This document shows, one piece after another, positions 12,897-24,625 of a DNA stretch of 64,000 nt; within the stretch, counting starts at the first letter, position 1; the number at the start of each line of letters is the position of its first letter. Source of the DNA: Vanessa cardui (taxonomy: Eukaryota > Arthropoda > Insecta > Lepidoptera > Nymphalidae); assembly GCF_905220365.1 (NCBI RefSeq), contig NC_061154.1, positions 14,012,001 to 14,076,000 on the forward strand, given 5' to 3'. The notes below the pieces were generated by a model. That model searched no databases. It had not been told where the DNA came from and saw nothing but the letters and a program-made list of their open reading frames with translations. The translations under genes and the position numbers were made by a program.

Positions 12897-15800
12897 ATGT
12901 TTAGTTATAAGTTATTTTAAATGTTAGCGATTAATATAAGCTTATTATGCCAGACTGGATAACTTCCATAGTCCCATCTGTTATTTGTTTATTGTCCTAC
13001 TTTCACCTAGACCCAGCAAAAAGTCACCGTCAAACTAAGAACACAACATTTCGTTCCAAAGAGAGCATCTGCTACTGAAAACACGTTGTGTTTGCGTGGG
13101 TTAGTGTGAAAATAGGTGTGAATAATTTGTATATTATGATCACTGGCTTAGAGATTATTTTGGACTAGTAAATCGGGATTACCTTGAAGCGATCTGACAA
13201 TATTTAATGTATCCTTGGATCACCATCCCTTGCGGTTTTTGTTTATATTTACTAATATCACTATGCAGTATTTAGTTCTTCTTTAAAAAAGATCAGTGAT
13301 CGGTACAAAATCTTTGTTCAACTGGTCGTTCCGTCGTGGTCCGAGCAAATGTGCTAAATATAAGATTGAGCATGAATTTATTTTTGGTAACCATTTCGCG
13401 TCATCAGTCCAATTTCAAGGTAGTCTTTTTTATCGATAGTTAAATAAAATATAAAAGATAAGAGAAGGACTGAAATTAATAATTTATAAATTAATAACAA
13501 CAATGTGTACAAAATTACTAAAACAATGTTATTATGTAAGTAGGAGAAGGAGAAACTCACGGTGTTTTGAATGCCGTCCAATTTGCTCGGCTGATTTAAC
13601 AAACACAAATAAATTACAATGTCATTCATATTTCTAGGTTACATACATTTACATCGAATTTACAAAGAACCGGATTTTTACTGAACTTTTAAGACATTCA
13701 GTCGCTTTTGTATTTGGATTGAAATTGTATGTTGTTCTTTAATTTGACAAATTGTAGTCACGATAGTTAAACTAATAAATCATCAATCGGCCATGACGTG
13801 TGGTTTTAATTAGGGCGAGTATAGCTAAATTTTAATGAATTATATTTATCGATCGATTTAATCATCGTGTACTTGCGTCGTAAAAGATTTAATCTTGCGT
13901 CGGATTAAAATCTATTACATTTTTTATCGTCAACTCGAATTGAATTTCCGAAGTTCAACGAATATGGTCTTCATGGGATGTTTGGATGTTCGACATAGAA
14001 TACTTTAGTTATTAAAATATTTTATATATGAGATATAAATATAAATATATTTGTTATTATATAGCAAGTATCTAGTATAAACACCTCGAACAAGTGAGTG
14101 GACTAAGGCTGCGATGAAGGGTCAGGCCTCAGACCTCGAGTTACCTCAAATCGCAATGTTCCTTTTGGATATTCTTTTATAAAATCTCATTTCTTATTTA
14201 AAATTTTTTGATCTTATCAAGGATATGCAAATTAAAGATTAAGTTGTTAATTTGCAAAATGCTTTTTTTAGAAATCGTAAAATTTTAGTTAGAAGTAGTA
14301 AAGAAAGCTTAATGTTTCGGGAATATAATATGTTAAATGGAAAAAAACACTTTTTTTCGTGTGTTGACGTAAAACATATATTTAATTGATACATACATTT
14401 GAAAGTTTTGTACATATTATTTAGACGTAGTGTTAACAATATTTGACGACAAACAATATTTAAATAATTGAAAAGTTTTCATTAATTTCAAACGTTCAAA
14501 CGATACAATAGACATCAACAGAGTTTCTTTTTCCTTTAATTTGTTTTTCTTTTTATGAAACATTTTATGTTATTCAAAGACAAATATCGCTAATAAAAGA
14601 AATTGTTGGTAATACACACTTACTCTACCTATAAATAAATAACGAATGCACCTTTCTTCTTTGAAAAATTATAAAGTATAAACCAGTACCAATCAAGTTT
14701 TTATATATAACAGAGTAAAAATTTTATCTACAAATAGTTAAAAAAGAAAACTTTCATCGAGATACGACGAAGATAAAGTGGCAGTGTATATAATTTTGCT
14801 CAATAAACGAATACTTTTTAATTAATCATTTATAATAAGAAATATTTTAATGACTGAAGATCGACTAATTACTTTATACAAACAACTATGTAAATTGACA
14901 TTTCTTCTAAGAAAAAATGTAGCTATAAATATAATTTCTCACAGTTTTGGAAAGGCTCATGAATTTTCATGAACCGAGAATTATAAATGTTAAACACTTT
15001 TATCATCCCTATTATATTATTATTAATAATTCTGAAAAAAAAATTCTACGTACGAAGTAGAATGGCAGTGTTGAATTTTTTTTAAAGTCAACTCGACTAA
15101 GCCTCTGATGTCAACCTCACCTGAGATTAATTGTGATTTTTATATTTCTGCTATTCTTTTCCAAACCAGTTCAACGTGAAGACAAGATTTATGCTACTAA
15201 ACTTTTCGTAGTATTTAGTAAAACATGGTAATAATAGTAATCAATTATATGTCCTTACAATCAAATTTGATTTACTTATTATGGTATTCTTAAATCGTAA
15301 TAAAAATGAAATAAAAAAAACAACAAATAAATATATTACCATTGACAACCCACATGCGTGCTTTTTTTGAAATAGTATATAATTAACGTTAATAAAATGA
15401 AAAATACATAGGTATATATCATACTGTGTTAAAACTTAAAAAGACATACAGATGTTAAAACTAAGAAACATACCACTACTTTACATTATATATTCAAGAA
15501 AAATTCATACATCAAAAAATAATAACAGTAATATGTTACAACTCAAAAACAACTATGTATTTACTCGCGATTTACTTCCATATACAGACAGCCTCTAGAG
15601 TTATTTAAAAACAAGTAGGGAACTGAAAATCTTGTTCTACGTCTTCACACAACATCTATTCACTACTTGGTTAAATTTTTGAATTACACAACGATTATTA
15701 ATTATTAGAAACACTAACAACATATTTTAATATAATTATTGTAAATTAATAAATGACCAGTTGCGACAATGAGCAAACGTCGACTGGTCTAAATAGCTTC

Positions 15801-17085
15801 CAAAGAGCTTGTAAAGCTACTTAAGAAAAAATCTATTTTTTTTCATTTTTATTTCTGTATTTTTATAAATCCACAAAAGCGTGTTTATAAGTTTTTACAA
15901 GAATTAAATTTGAATGATATCTAATATATTTCTTTTAATAATTAGCATATTAAGAAATGACGATAAATTAGACATAGTCTGTATATTTTATACACATATA
16001 TAATATTATTTTTGACAAGAAATATCTTCATAGTAATTATTTACTTAATTAGTTGTTTATATATTACATCGTATATTTTTATTTTAAGAAGAGGAATGAC
16101 AAATTATATTAATTAAGATCATATGCTTATCGTATTGGGCTCGAATTAGAGACTTAAAAATTTAATAAAGATTTACATATATACTTACACAGTAGAAATA
16201 GTAAATTTACAAGTAACACTTCTTGTAATAACGTAAACAATAATTTTAGGAGTTTAAAAAAATTGCTTATAAATGAAAACATTATAATATATACCATATT
16301 TTAATTTGAGATCTAATAATGAATGGAATACATGCCTGTTAGCTACTAAGTATTATGCTTATTATTGGCATGCTCTTTTTAAAGCGTACTTATTTTGATC
16401 AATAGTATTTCTAGCCTGAGTGACTGATCCTTACATCTCTATTTATAAAGGCTACTTAGCAAAGTAGCCAGCAAGCACTTACTTGAATTTAAGCTGTGTC
16501 ATTTTTCGCAGATTGTCGTATGCGTTTGTTTCTAAGAAGGATCTGCATCTAAAAGGCTTTGTACCTTCCATACATTATTAACAATAACTGTAATCTAAAA
16601 TAAGTTTAATCAACATCTGTCACAAAATCAGAAGCAATGTTTTCCATAAGCATATGTCTTTTTTTATAGTGCGCCAATATTTTTATCACTTTTTAAATTT
16701 ACACGTAGTCCTGATCCGAATAGGGCTATGTATTTAGTGGAATATTTGTAAAAAATGTAACCGAAACGAATATTCCTTAATAATTACAGCTGTCTTTTTA
16801 TTAAGTTAACATTTATAGTTTCGATTAAATGTCCGAAGCGAATGAAATAATCATAAATATTACTTAAAAAATTAAACTAATTTGTATTAACTCTCTCTAT
16901 TTACATATATAATAATCATAATAAGTTCAACTTTTGAATGGGAAAAACTTCTTGAATTTACTAAATACTGAACAAGAATTAATTAATTATAAATATTATA
17001 ATCTCTATTTTTAATTGTTTATTATTTACGAGCATTACGTTAATCTTACGCAATGTACGAATACAATAAATCTAGATCCGACTCG

Positions 17086-17200
17086 TGGAATTCACTGGTG
17101 ACCCAAGAGCTGTAGCTTGGCCAAAACATCAGTTTGGCTATACAGAGATGTTATGCTGCCAGCACTTTGGATATCGTACCGGCTCCAGTGGAGTCAGTAC
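17086..17200 (+). mobile_element. R1-like LINE 3'-end relic
   Basis: Translating the plus strand gives AWPKHQFGYTEMLCCQHFG, which lines up with the C-terminal end of R1-type ORF2 proteins (consensus of the form AWLGQHFGLAIQRGNAASVLG). The core IQRGNA motif is corrupted, so this is a decayed fragment. Confidence 0.4.
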
Positions 17201-18229
17201 ATATAATAAACATTGAAATCTTCGTTCAGCAATGACATATTCCTCATAAATATAGTTCTTATATAAATATAAGACGTACAATTTTAAAATTTAAATAGGA
17301 CGTATTGTTACGGAATACTGTTTTTCGGTGCTTTGAGTATGAGATAAGCTCAGAGTGCATACTTATATATTATATAATAATTTATAACATTATGTATAAT
17401 TAGCATAAAATATGTATATATTGTATTATACTTACGATATAATCATTTGAAATTTCTCAGACAAGATAAAGAAATAACTTCTGTTATATTTTAAATATAG
17501 TTTTTTTTTATATATTTTCTCTGTTTTATATTTATTTTTATATTGTAAAGTACATAATTATTAATTCATAGTATTTTTTATACATTTTGTGGTAATTTTT
17601 TAGAGCTATTATGACTAACTATATTTATTACATTCTTGGCTTATTTATAAATAATCTTATATCTCCATCAAACTGCAAAGTCACCCCAAATATCTATTGA
17701 TATTTCTCAAACAAAATTATTAACTGATAGAAATTTAATCTTGTAAATATCTTTGGTACAATTATTTAAATAATAATTATAAGTAATTATGAAATTAAGA
17801 TGACTATTAAGTCATTATAAACTAAAGACAAAAATGCGCACACGCATTTTATCGCTGAGAGTTGCAGTAAAAGTAAAGGAGTTTAATCTTATTTTTATTT
17901 ATTTCTCTAACAATTATGACAGCTGATCTGCATTCAAATTCTGCAAGTTTAGAACAATAAAATTTCTATCAAAAAATTTCCTAGGGCGAGTTTGCAATTT
18001 GGAATAGGCAACAATTTACCCTTCAGCTATGTAGCAGTAAGCTTCATACAATACATGTGATATTTTATATGGGTGATTTTATAGAGGAACAAATACCAGA
18101 TGAGAAGTAAAATACTATAATAAAGTTTGTAATATACATTCGTAGCCGTAAATAACGTCCTTTTTTAAATTCATTTACTCTTTGTTCATTAGTCCAGACA
18201 GTTTATTGTTTATTTATAATAATTTGAAG

Positions 18230-18810
18230 TCTTTATTAAGTCTATATTACAATTACTTTCATTATCACAATAACCACTTTTCGGTTCATTGATCAGAAAT
18301 CAAGATCAGTCGTCACTATAATTAGTTTCATTTTCTGAAGCACTTTGTTTATTTTTTTTTTGCATATGTAATCCTTACTTTTAGTGTCACAACAAATAGT
18401 CTGTTTGTCACTTTCACTAAAACTTTAATGCTTTCGTTTGAATTTACGTAGTCTTAAAGATAAATAGTTTCATTTTCATAAACACGTTTTTTGTTTATTA
18501 ATATTATTATGAATATATATTTAGTTTGCACTTTAATTGTCACAATAATCAGTTTTCTTTTGATTGATTTAAAGTTTTCACTATAATAACTTTCATGTTC
18601 ACAAACACTGTTGTTTATTTATTTTAATTGTTTTCTATTTTCATTACGATTACTTTCATTGTCATAATAAATAGTTTTCATTTGATTGATTTAAAGTTTT
18701 CACTAGAATTACTTTCATGCTCACAAACACTGTTGTTTATTTATATTATTATATAATTAATCTTCACTACACACTACACTAACTTTCATTGTCACAATAA
18801 TCACATTTTT
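18230..18810. repeat. Degenerate tandem repeat, about 121-bp period
   Basis: The string TGATTGATTTAAAGTTTTCACTA recurs about 121 bp apart (18561 and 18682), each followed by ACTTTCATG-TCACAAACACTGTTGTTTATT. Weaker copies of ACTTTCATTGTCACAATAA occur from about 18250 to 18800. It lies directly downstream of the SCAI stop codon and may be partly transcribed. Confidence 0.6.
18736..18741 (-). terminator. Candidate polyadenylation signal for SCAI
   Basis: AATAAA on the minus strand about 127 nt after the SCAI stop. It is within the tandem repeat, where similar strings recur, so which one is used is unknown. Confidence 0.3.
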
Positions 18811-18867
18811 GTTTGTTGACTACGCAATACCATCGAGTACATAATGAATTATCTTTGAAGAAAATCT

Positions 18868-21800
18868 TTAATCTCTAGGCGCTGTTCCAGGTGCTGAAGG
18901 ATCGTAGAAATATTCCCGGACCTAAAAACGGTAATGTTTTTATAAGCATCTAATTACCTTTATAAAATGTTTCAAACTTTTCCTATAACATATAACATAG
19001 GTAATTGTGTTAAATGTATTTATATATTTTGTAATAATAATAAATTCATATTTAACCTGATATAAACCTTGTTAAATAATAATTAAATTTAAATTTATTT
19101 TCGATATTTTAAATTGATGAATTAATAATTACCCCAATACAATCTGCTATATCAACAATAATAGACATCAAGTCACAGTTTTCGATTAGTTCGTCAGGTA
19201 ATGGAGGAGAAGCACGCGGTAAATTTGTTCTTGCACGAAAACCTCGATGCAAGCGCAGAGTGCATTCGCAGAAAATATAACGCAGTATCATGAGTCTTAA
19301 AAATTCACAACCAAGAAAAGCGTGATAGGTTGGATCTGAAATAAATAAAACAAATTAAAAGAAATCAATAACTGTAATGTATTGTATATTACCTGTGACT
19401 CTCTTTAACTGTAAATTTGGCCTTCGGACTGTTGACTGCCTGGATTCCCAGTGTTATATAATATGTTACCATAACAAAACAAAATTCTTTAGATTAATAA
19501 TTTTAATCTATCGAAGTTAATCTGATAGATTACAATCTGTCATAATTGCGTTCTTTGTTACAATTGCGTGAAATAGATTATTGTCTAACAGTATTTGCAA
19601 TTTTACAGTGAAATAATATGTCGGATGCTTGGGAGGCAGGGGGCACATAACATTCAACCATTCAGCGCACGAGATGCATTACTTTCCACGCCAGTTTACA
19701 ATTTGACTCCTTTCACTTCACTTGATAAATAACAATATAGCGAAAATAATGCGTTAAATTGCAATCATAATTCACGGATTCACAGTATTTCGACAGTTTA
19801 TAATCTGACAAGATAGATTGTAATCTAAAGATTTTTTTAATGTTACGGTGATATATGTATCATTGAAGATTAAAAAAAAAATACTTTGTTCGTTCGTATT
19901 TTTCAGGCTAAGACGAGAACATATTATACGAGACTCGTGGGATTGTCTGAGACCCGACAAACTATATTATAATTAAGTTGTGCAGCAATAAATTTAAGAA
20001 CTTCCATAAATTTTTGAGATAATTCATCAACAAATTTACATTACACGCCTGAATCACAACGTGCGAACGTATAAATTTACTATTGTTGTAGCGTATTCGT
20101 TGTATGTTATTTGATGGAATGGAAGATTTGATAAAAAGGTTACGAGCAGCTAGTAATTCTGTTTACTTGTAGTAGTTTTAGTTTTACTCTCATTCAAGTA
20201 TTTAATTGTCGGTGGATGGACATTCCTAAGGAAAAATATGACAATAAAAATAAAAAAAAGTTTCTCTGTAGTATTCAAGGGTTAAAGATTTTAAGAACAT
20301 TGAAAAGAAATGCATAGCTGCAGTCGAGAATATTTGTAAAGAAAATGGGCCAAGCAATCATGAAAACAAGAGGCTCATGTGAGTCCGAACACACTCATTT
20401 AAACATTTCTTAACACATTCTAGAACCTAGGCCACGTTGAACTAAATCTCATCAGATTTAAAATATTCTCAAAACAATTTAGAATATATATTTTAATAAT
20501 GTCAAGGTTTTGAAGAAAATGCAAAGACAGGAATTTTACCACCGAAACGGTATTACGAGCAGCCGTTAGGTATGCCAACTTATATCCCTGAAAGCCTTTA
20601 TTGGTTCAAAAATTAAGCTTTAGGTAAATGAGTTGCCATTAGACTGAATTACTTCAATTCAAGTGTTAAATTGAAAGAAAAGTGAACAGTGATAAATAAT
20701 TATACGTTATAGATACCAACTACTTATCCCGTTAGTGTTTTACAAATGGTTGTTGTTCAGTATTGTAGGAAATTCTTTTTGTTAGTAGCGATGGGGGTGT
20801 TGGTATGTAAAGTTTGTAGACTTAAAATAAACATTAGTAATCAAGGATATAATATTTAGTAATCACTATAACTAAGAAATCTATTTTAAAAATTAAATAT
20901 ATTCAAAAAACAAGTCTGAGTTCTGGATCTCGTATATTCAAATAAAAAACATGTTAACCTTTTTATATGCCTGCATCCACTTACCTGCCAGTACGTGGAG
21001 TGCACACCTTTTCTTCACCCTGTAGTAGAGTTTCACTTTTTACCACATAAATGCCGTAAGTGAAAATGAAATAATGTTTTTAATATGATTTAAAAAACTG
21101 ATTCTAATTTTTCGTGAATTAGTCGTTCTATCTAGCTTCCTTTAATTTCACGAGATATTTATAAATAAGTACCGATTTGATCCGGAATTCGAAAATCGAA
21201 AGGTAAAGTCAAATTTACAATTTTTTCGACTAAACAGGGAAATGCTGCTAGCATACTTGCCACCATTCCACGCGGTTAAGATATATACACTGACTAGTTT
21301 TAGTTCATATTTGTATATATTTAAGCAATGAATGTTATTAATTCTTATGTTAATAAATGATTTACAATTTTATGGAATTAACAATTTGTGGAAATTTATT
21401 GTGTAAAGTTAAGACCATTTATATATCTTGATAGAGTGTCGCACTACGAAATATTAAGGAAAAGCGAACCTCACCTTGGTGGCAGCTACACTTAACAAAT
21501 GTCATATTATTTTACTATTGTCTTAGTGGCTAACTTATGGAAGTATTGAAAGTGTTATAAGTCAAAAATTTAATTTAATTTAACGGTCTAAATTTATCTC
21601 GAATAAGTTATTACTAAGCGCGTCTAAAACTCCTGATACATCTAAAATCTTTAGAAAAATCGATAATATCAGCCTTAAAATACAATTAAATATTCGGTTA
21701 ATGTCTCAAAAGGCTTCTACCCTCTTGAGTAATAAATGTGAAAAAATGTAAAAGATAAACTTTTTGATTAAAGTAAAGCCTTAGAGTTATTTTGTAAATA

Positions 21801-24609
21801 CATACCTACAATATTTTATTTTCAAATATATTTACGTGTGCAAAATGTCAAAGATTACCAATTTTACTTTATGCCCATCGTCGATGCCGATGAAAATATT
21901 TTTCATAAAATTACTTTATTTAGAGATTAAAAGTTTAACTTACCTACTCTTGTTCTCATTAGCAATCGTACAGCTTCTTTCATGAAAACATCACGTAAAT
22001 GTGAACACTTCTCCCACGTTTCCAAATTGATTGTGAAAACTTCGCAGGAATTACATAAACCAGCAATGGAGTTGTGCAAGAACAATGTAAACAGGCTCCC
22101 TTGAGTACTACGATCTGGAAAACAAACACGTTAAGTGTTTTGCAAACGTTTCAGATGACTACAGCTTCAGAAAACGTTGCGGTTTGTAATAAAGTTTTTC
22201 AAGGACATATTTACTTAATTACTTTTATTTTGCTTATGATAATATTTTCATTTTATATTAACCATTTATGGTGCCAGGTAACGACAATGGCGACATCAGC
22301 ACCAAGAGTGGTAATCCAAACGTCCGTGATATGTGCTGGAATGCGTAAGAATTGTCCGAATCTACTATAATAACCAATGGTTTTCTTGTGAACGGCTGTA
22401 AATCTCCCGGATATAGAATGTGCTTATTTTTATATTTACTGTTAACTGATTTAGTTTCTCTGTTATAGTCTCTGTAAATATCAGATTTAGATGATGTAAT
22501 TAAACCTCCGATGTCGTAGGTATCTGTAATAAATAGAAATGTTTTGGACTATAAGTTAATAAAAATGAGAATAGCAAATTAAAATAATAATTCGGAGAGA
22601 CGAAATAAAGGGTAAGTACTTACAGTTTTCTGGGTGCGTATTTTGGTGAGGATGGTAACCATCTGCTGATATGAAAATAAGTAACACGCCCTTTTGCGGC
22701 AGTTCGTTAATAGTGCTAGCTACGTATGTCACGACTTGACACGCGGATGGCTTGAACAGCAAATATTTATGCGGATTAACATTTCCTCCAGCACACGGAA
22801 CACCTAAAATTAAACATTTACATTTCGATTTCTTATATTTGACAAAAATATCTCATTATATATATTCGCTGCCAACTTTTATTAAAATATATTTTTACAG
22901 AAAAAAAAATATCGCAATGCATCACATTACACACACTTAATTAATTATAAATAATTGGACCGAATTTCGCTTATGCAATAAATAATTTCACTTCGCCAAA
23001 ACAAATAAGTAGACACCATCATTATATTTTTAAAACTTATTTTTACAAAAAAAATCACTCGGCGTATGTATGAAATCATATAAATCAACATGTGATATAA
23101 ATGTTTGTCTTTAACAAAACAAAGTAAATGGAAACCAGTACCTATACGTTTGGGAGTCTTTGAGGTTTCACCTGAAGCGTGCGGAGAATCGACGGATGGA
23201 TCTTTAATAGGTACATCGATCTCCCATTCCAAATTTTGTAGCATACGGAACATATCTATGGTTAGCTCTGAGAATTTTACAAGCTGAGTTCCACTGCCTA
23301 TTATAATAGCGTCTTGTAGTTTCAAATTCATTTGTAGAGTTCGCTCAATTGATGGAATCGTGTGACGGCTGAGACGACCGCTTTAAGATTATATGAATGA
23401 ATGAATATTAATATTTCATAATCAAACAATACAAGGGTGCATTTATATATATGTACATTTATAATATTAAAGTTTACAAACAACAGTATTAAAATCGTCC
23501 TAGACTCAAAAATGCGCGAAGTCTATTTATTAATGTTTGTATTTTTGTTAGAAGGACTGTCAACAAGAAAGATAACGCCATATTTAAAGAAGTTTGTGAT
23601 ATTCCTGATTATATCTTTAAATAAAAGCTGTGATTCTTAAATATTTTTTTATCCAATTTTAGTAATTAGTACTCTATAACATTTTAGTAACTAATAAATG
23701 CCATTAATAAGTGTACATAATTACCTTAAAGTAACAATTCTATTATTGTTATCTGGATCTAAAATAGTCACACCTGGGTCAGCGTTTAGAAATGCTCTTA
23801 CTTCTTCTAATACATTTAGCCATTCCGCTTGATCATTTGGATCGTATGCTTGTCCGTAAGCAACAATTTGCTTTTCTAGTTCTATTAGAAGTTCATTAAT
23901 TATCTCTGATTGTCTTAAAAGTATAGCAACTACGATGAATCTTGCGTAGTAACGTAATTTCTTCACCATCAGCTCGGATTTTGCCTCTTTACTTGCCAGA
24001 TTGTAATACTGCCGTCCCCTTATTGCTAGATAGAAGGAAAACGCTTCGACTAAGTAAGCGATTTCACTTGTTCGTAAGCTACCGAAAGAAGAAAAATATT
24101 ATTTACACGTAATAATATGTCAATAGGACGTATGTTTCATTGAATTTTAAAGTAAACAAGACTCCTTTTTTTATATAAGATGTAACTGAATATTTGAATA
24201 TTTTTTTAAAACCTAAATATGAAATGACAGTTAATCATATGAACATATACTTACTAAAAATGATAGTATAGTTGCCCAATTTTTGATGCTATTTCACCAA
24301 TTTGCCATCGTTTTAAGCCGTATCTCAGATCCAAAATCGGACGATATTGTTGTTGAAATTTCCACAACTTTGCGTATATGTCAAAGGTTCGTCCAAAATG
24401 AGCTTGCCATTGCTTATTTCCATAAGGAGTAAGCTCCCTGTATTTTTTATTATATCAATATATAATATTTAATCAAATAAAATTAATTCATATCAGTATT
24501 TTTCAATAAATCATACATACCTTAATCCATTAAATAGTTGCTTCGATTTTTCAAGCAAATGACAAAATTCTAAAATAATTTTTCTTTCTTTCTCTGAGAT
24601 AGGGCTCAT
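18868..24609 (-). CDS. SCAI: SCAI, suppressor of cancer cell invasion (9 coding exons)
   Basis: Exons on the minus strand: 24609-24521, 24437-24255, 24078-23725, 23368-23142, 22803-22624, 22523-22263, 22114-21944, 19335-19133 and 18921-18868; 1,722 nt, 573 aa. Every junction has GT-AG ends and keeps frame; exon 6 uses a weaker donor (GTTAAT). Family-typical stretches include LLEKSKQLFNGLR, KRWQIGEIASKIGQLYYHFY, KKLRYYARFIVV, KFSELTIDMFRMLQ, GDLQPFTRKPLVIIVDS and QGSLFTLFL. Vertebrate SCAI is about 606 aa; this one lacks the long N-terminal extension and ends differently (YDPSAPGTAPRD). Known role of the family: a nuclear co-repressor that binds MRTF/SRF and lowers integrin beta1 expression, and a 53BP1 partner in DNA break repair. 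The start is set by homology; the ATG has A at -3. It lies 16 nt after the stop codon of the upstream gene on the same strand. Confidence 0.93.
19336..21943 (-). other. SCAI: SCAI intron 7
   Basis: The only large SCAI intron (about 2.6 kb); the others are mostly 80-440 nt. AT-rich, with an R1-like LINE tail near 21235. No other coding signal. Confidence 0.7.
21235..21345 (+). mobile_element. R1-like LINE 3'-tail fragment (copy 1)
   Basis: Shares about 100 nt with 52228-52330: GGGAAATGCTGCTAGCAT, CTTGCCACCATTCCA, then ACTAGTTTTAGTTCATATTTGTATATAT and TTTAAGCA. This copy is shorter and diverged. It sits in SCAI intron 7, in the opposite direction to the gene. Confidence 0.6.
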
Positions 24610-24625
24610 TTTTTAAATAAACAAA
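24610..24625 (-). promoter_or_regulatory. 16-nt intercistronic gap
   Basis: On the minus strand, ...GATTAC TAA, then TTTGTTTATTTAAAAA, then ATG of SCAI. No AG acceptor lies in the gap, so SCAI exon 1 appears to be contiguous with the last exon of the upstream gene. The two reading frames differ (19 nt from stop to start). The A-rich sequence places A at -3 of the SCAI ATG. Confidence 0.7.

Larger units (their letters stand above)
12897..18867. other. Spacer between the tail-anchored protein gene and SCAI
   Basis: AT-rich, no coding sequence supported on either strand. The portion just above 12896 should carry the promoter or 5' UTR exons of the tail-anchored protein gene; I cannot place a start site. 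The portion below 18867 should hold the SCAI 3' UTR. A LINE tail (17086-17200) and a degenerate tandem repeat (18230-18810) are listed separately. Confidence 0.5.

Noticed and set aside
22074..22370. 98-codon plus-strand frame
   Set aside because: It is antisense to SCAI exons 6 and 7, which are supported by homology and splice sites.
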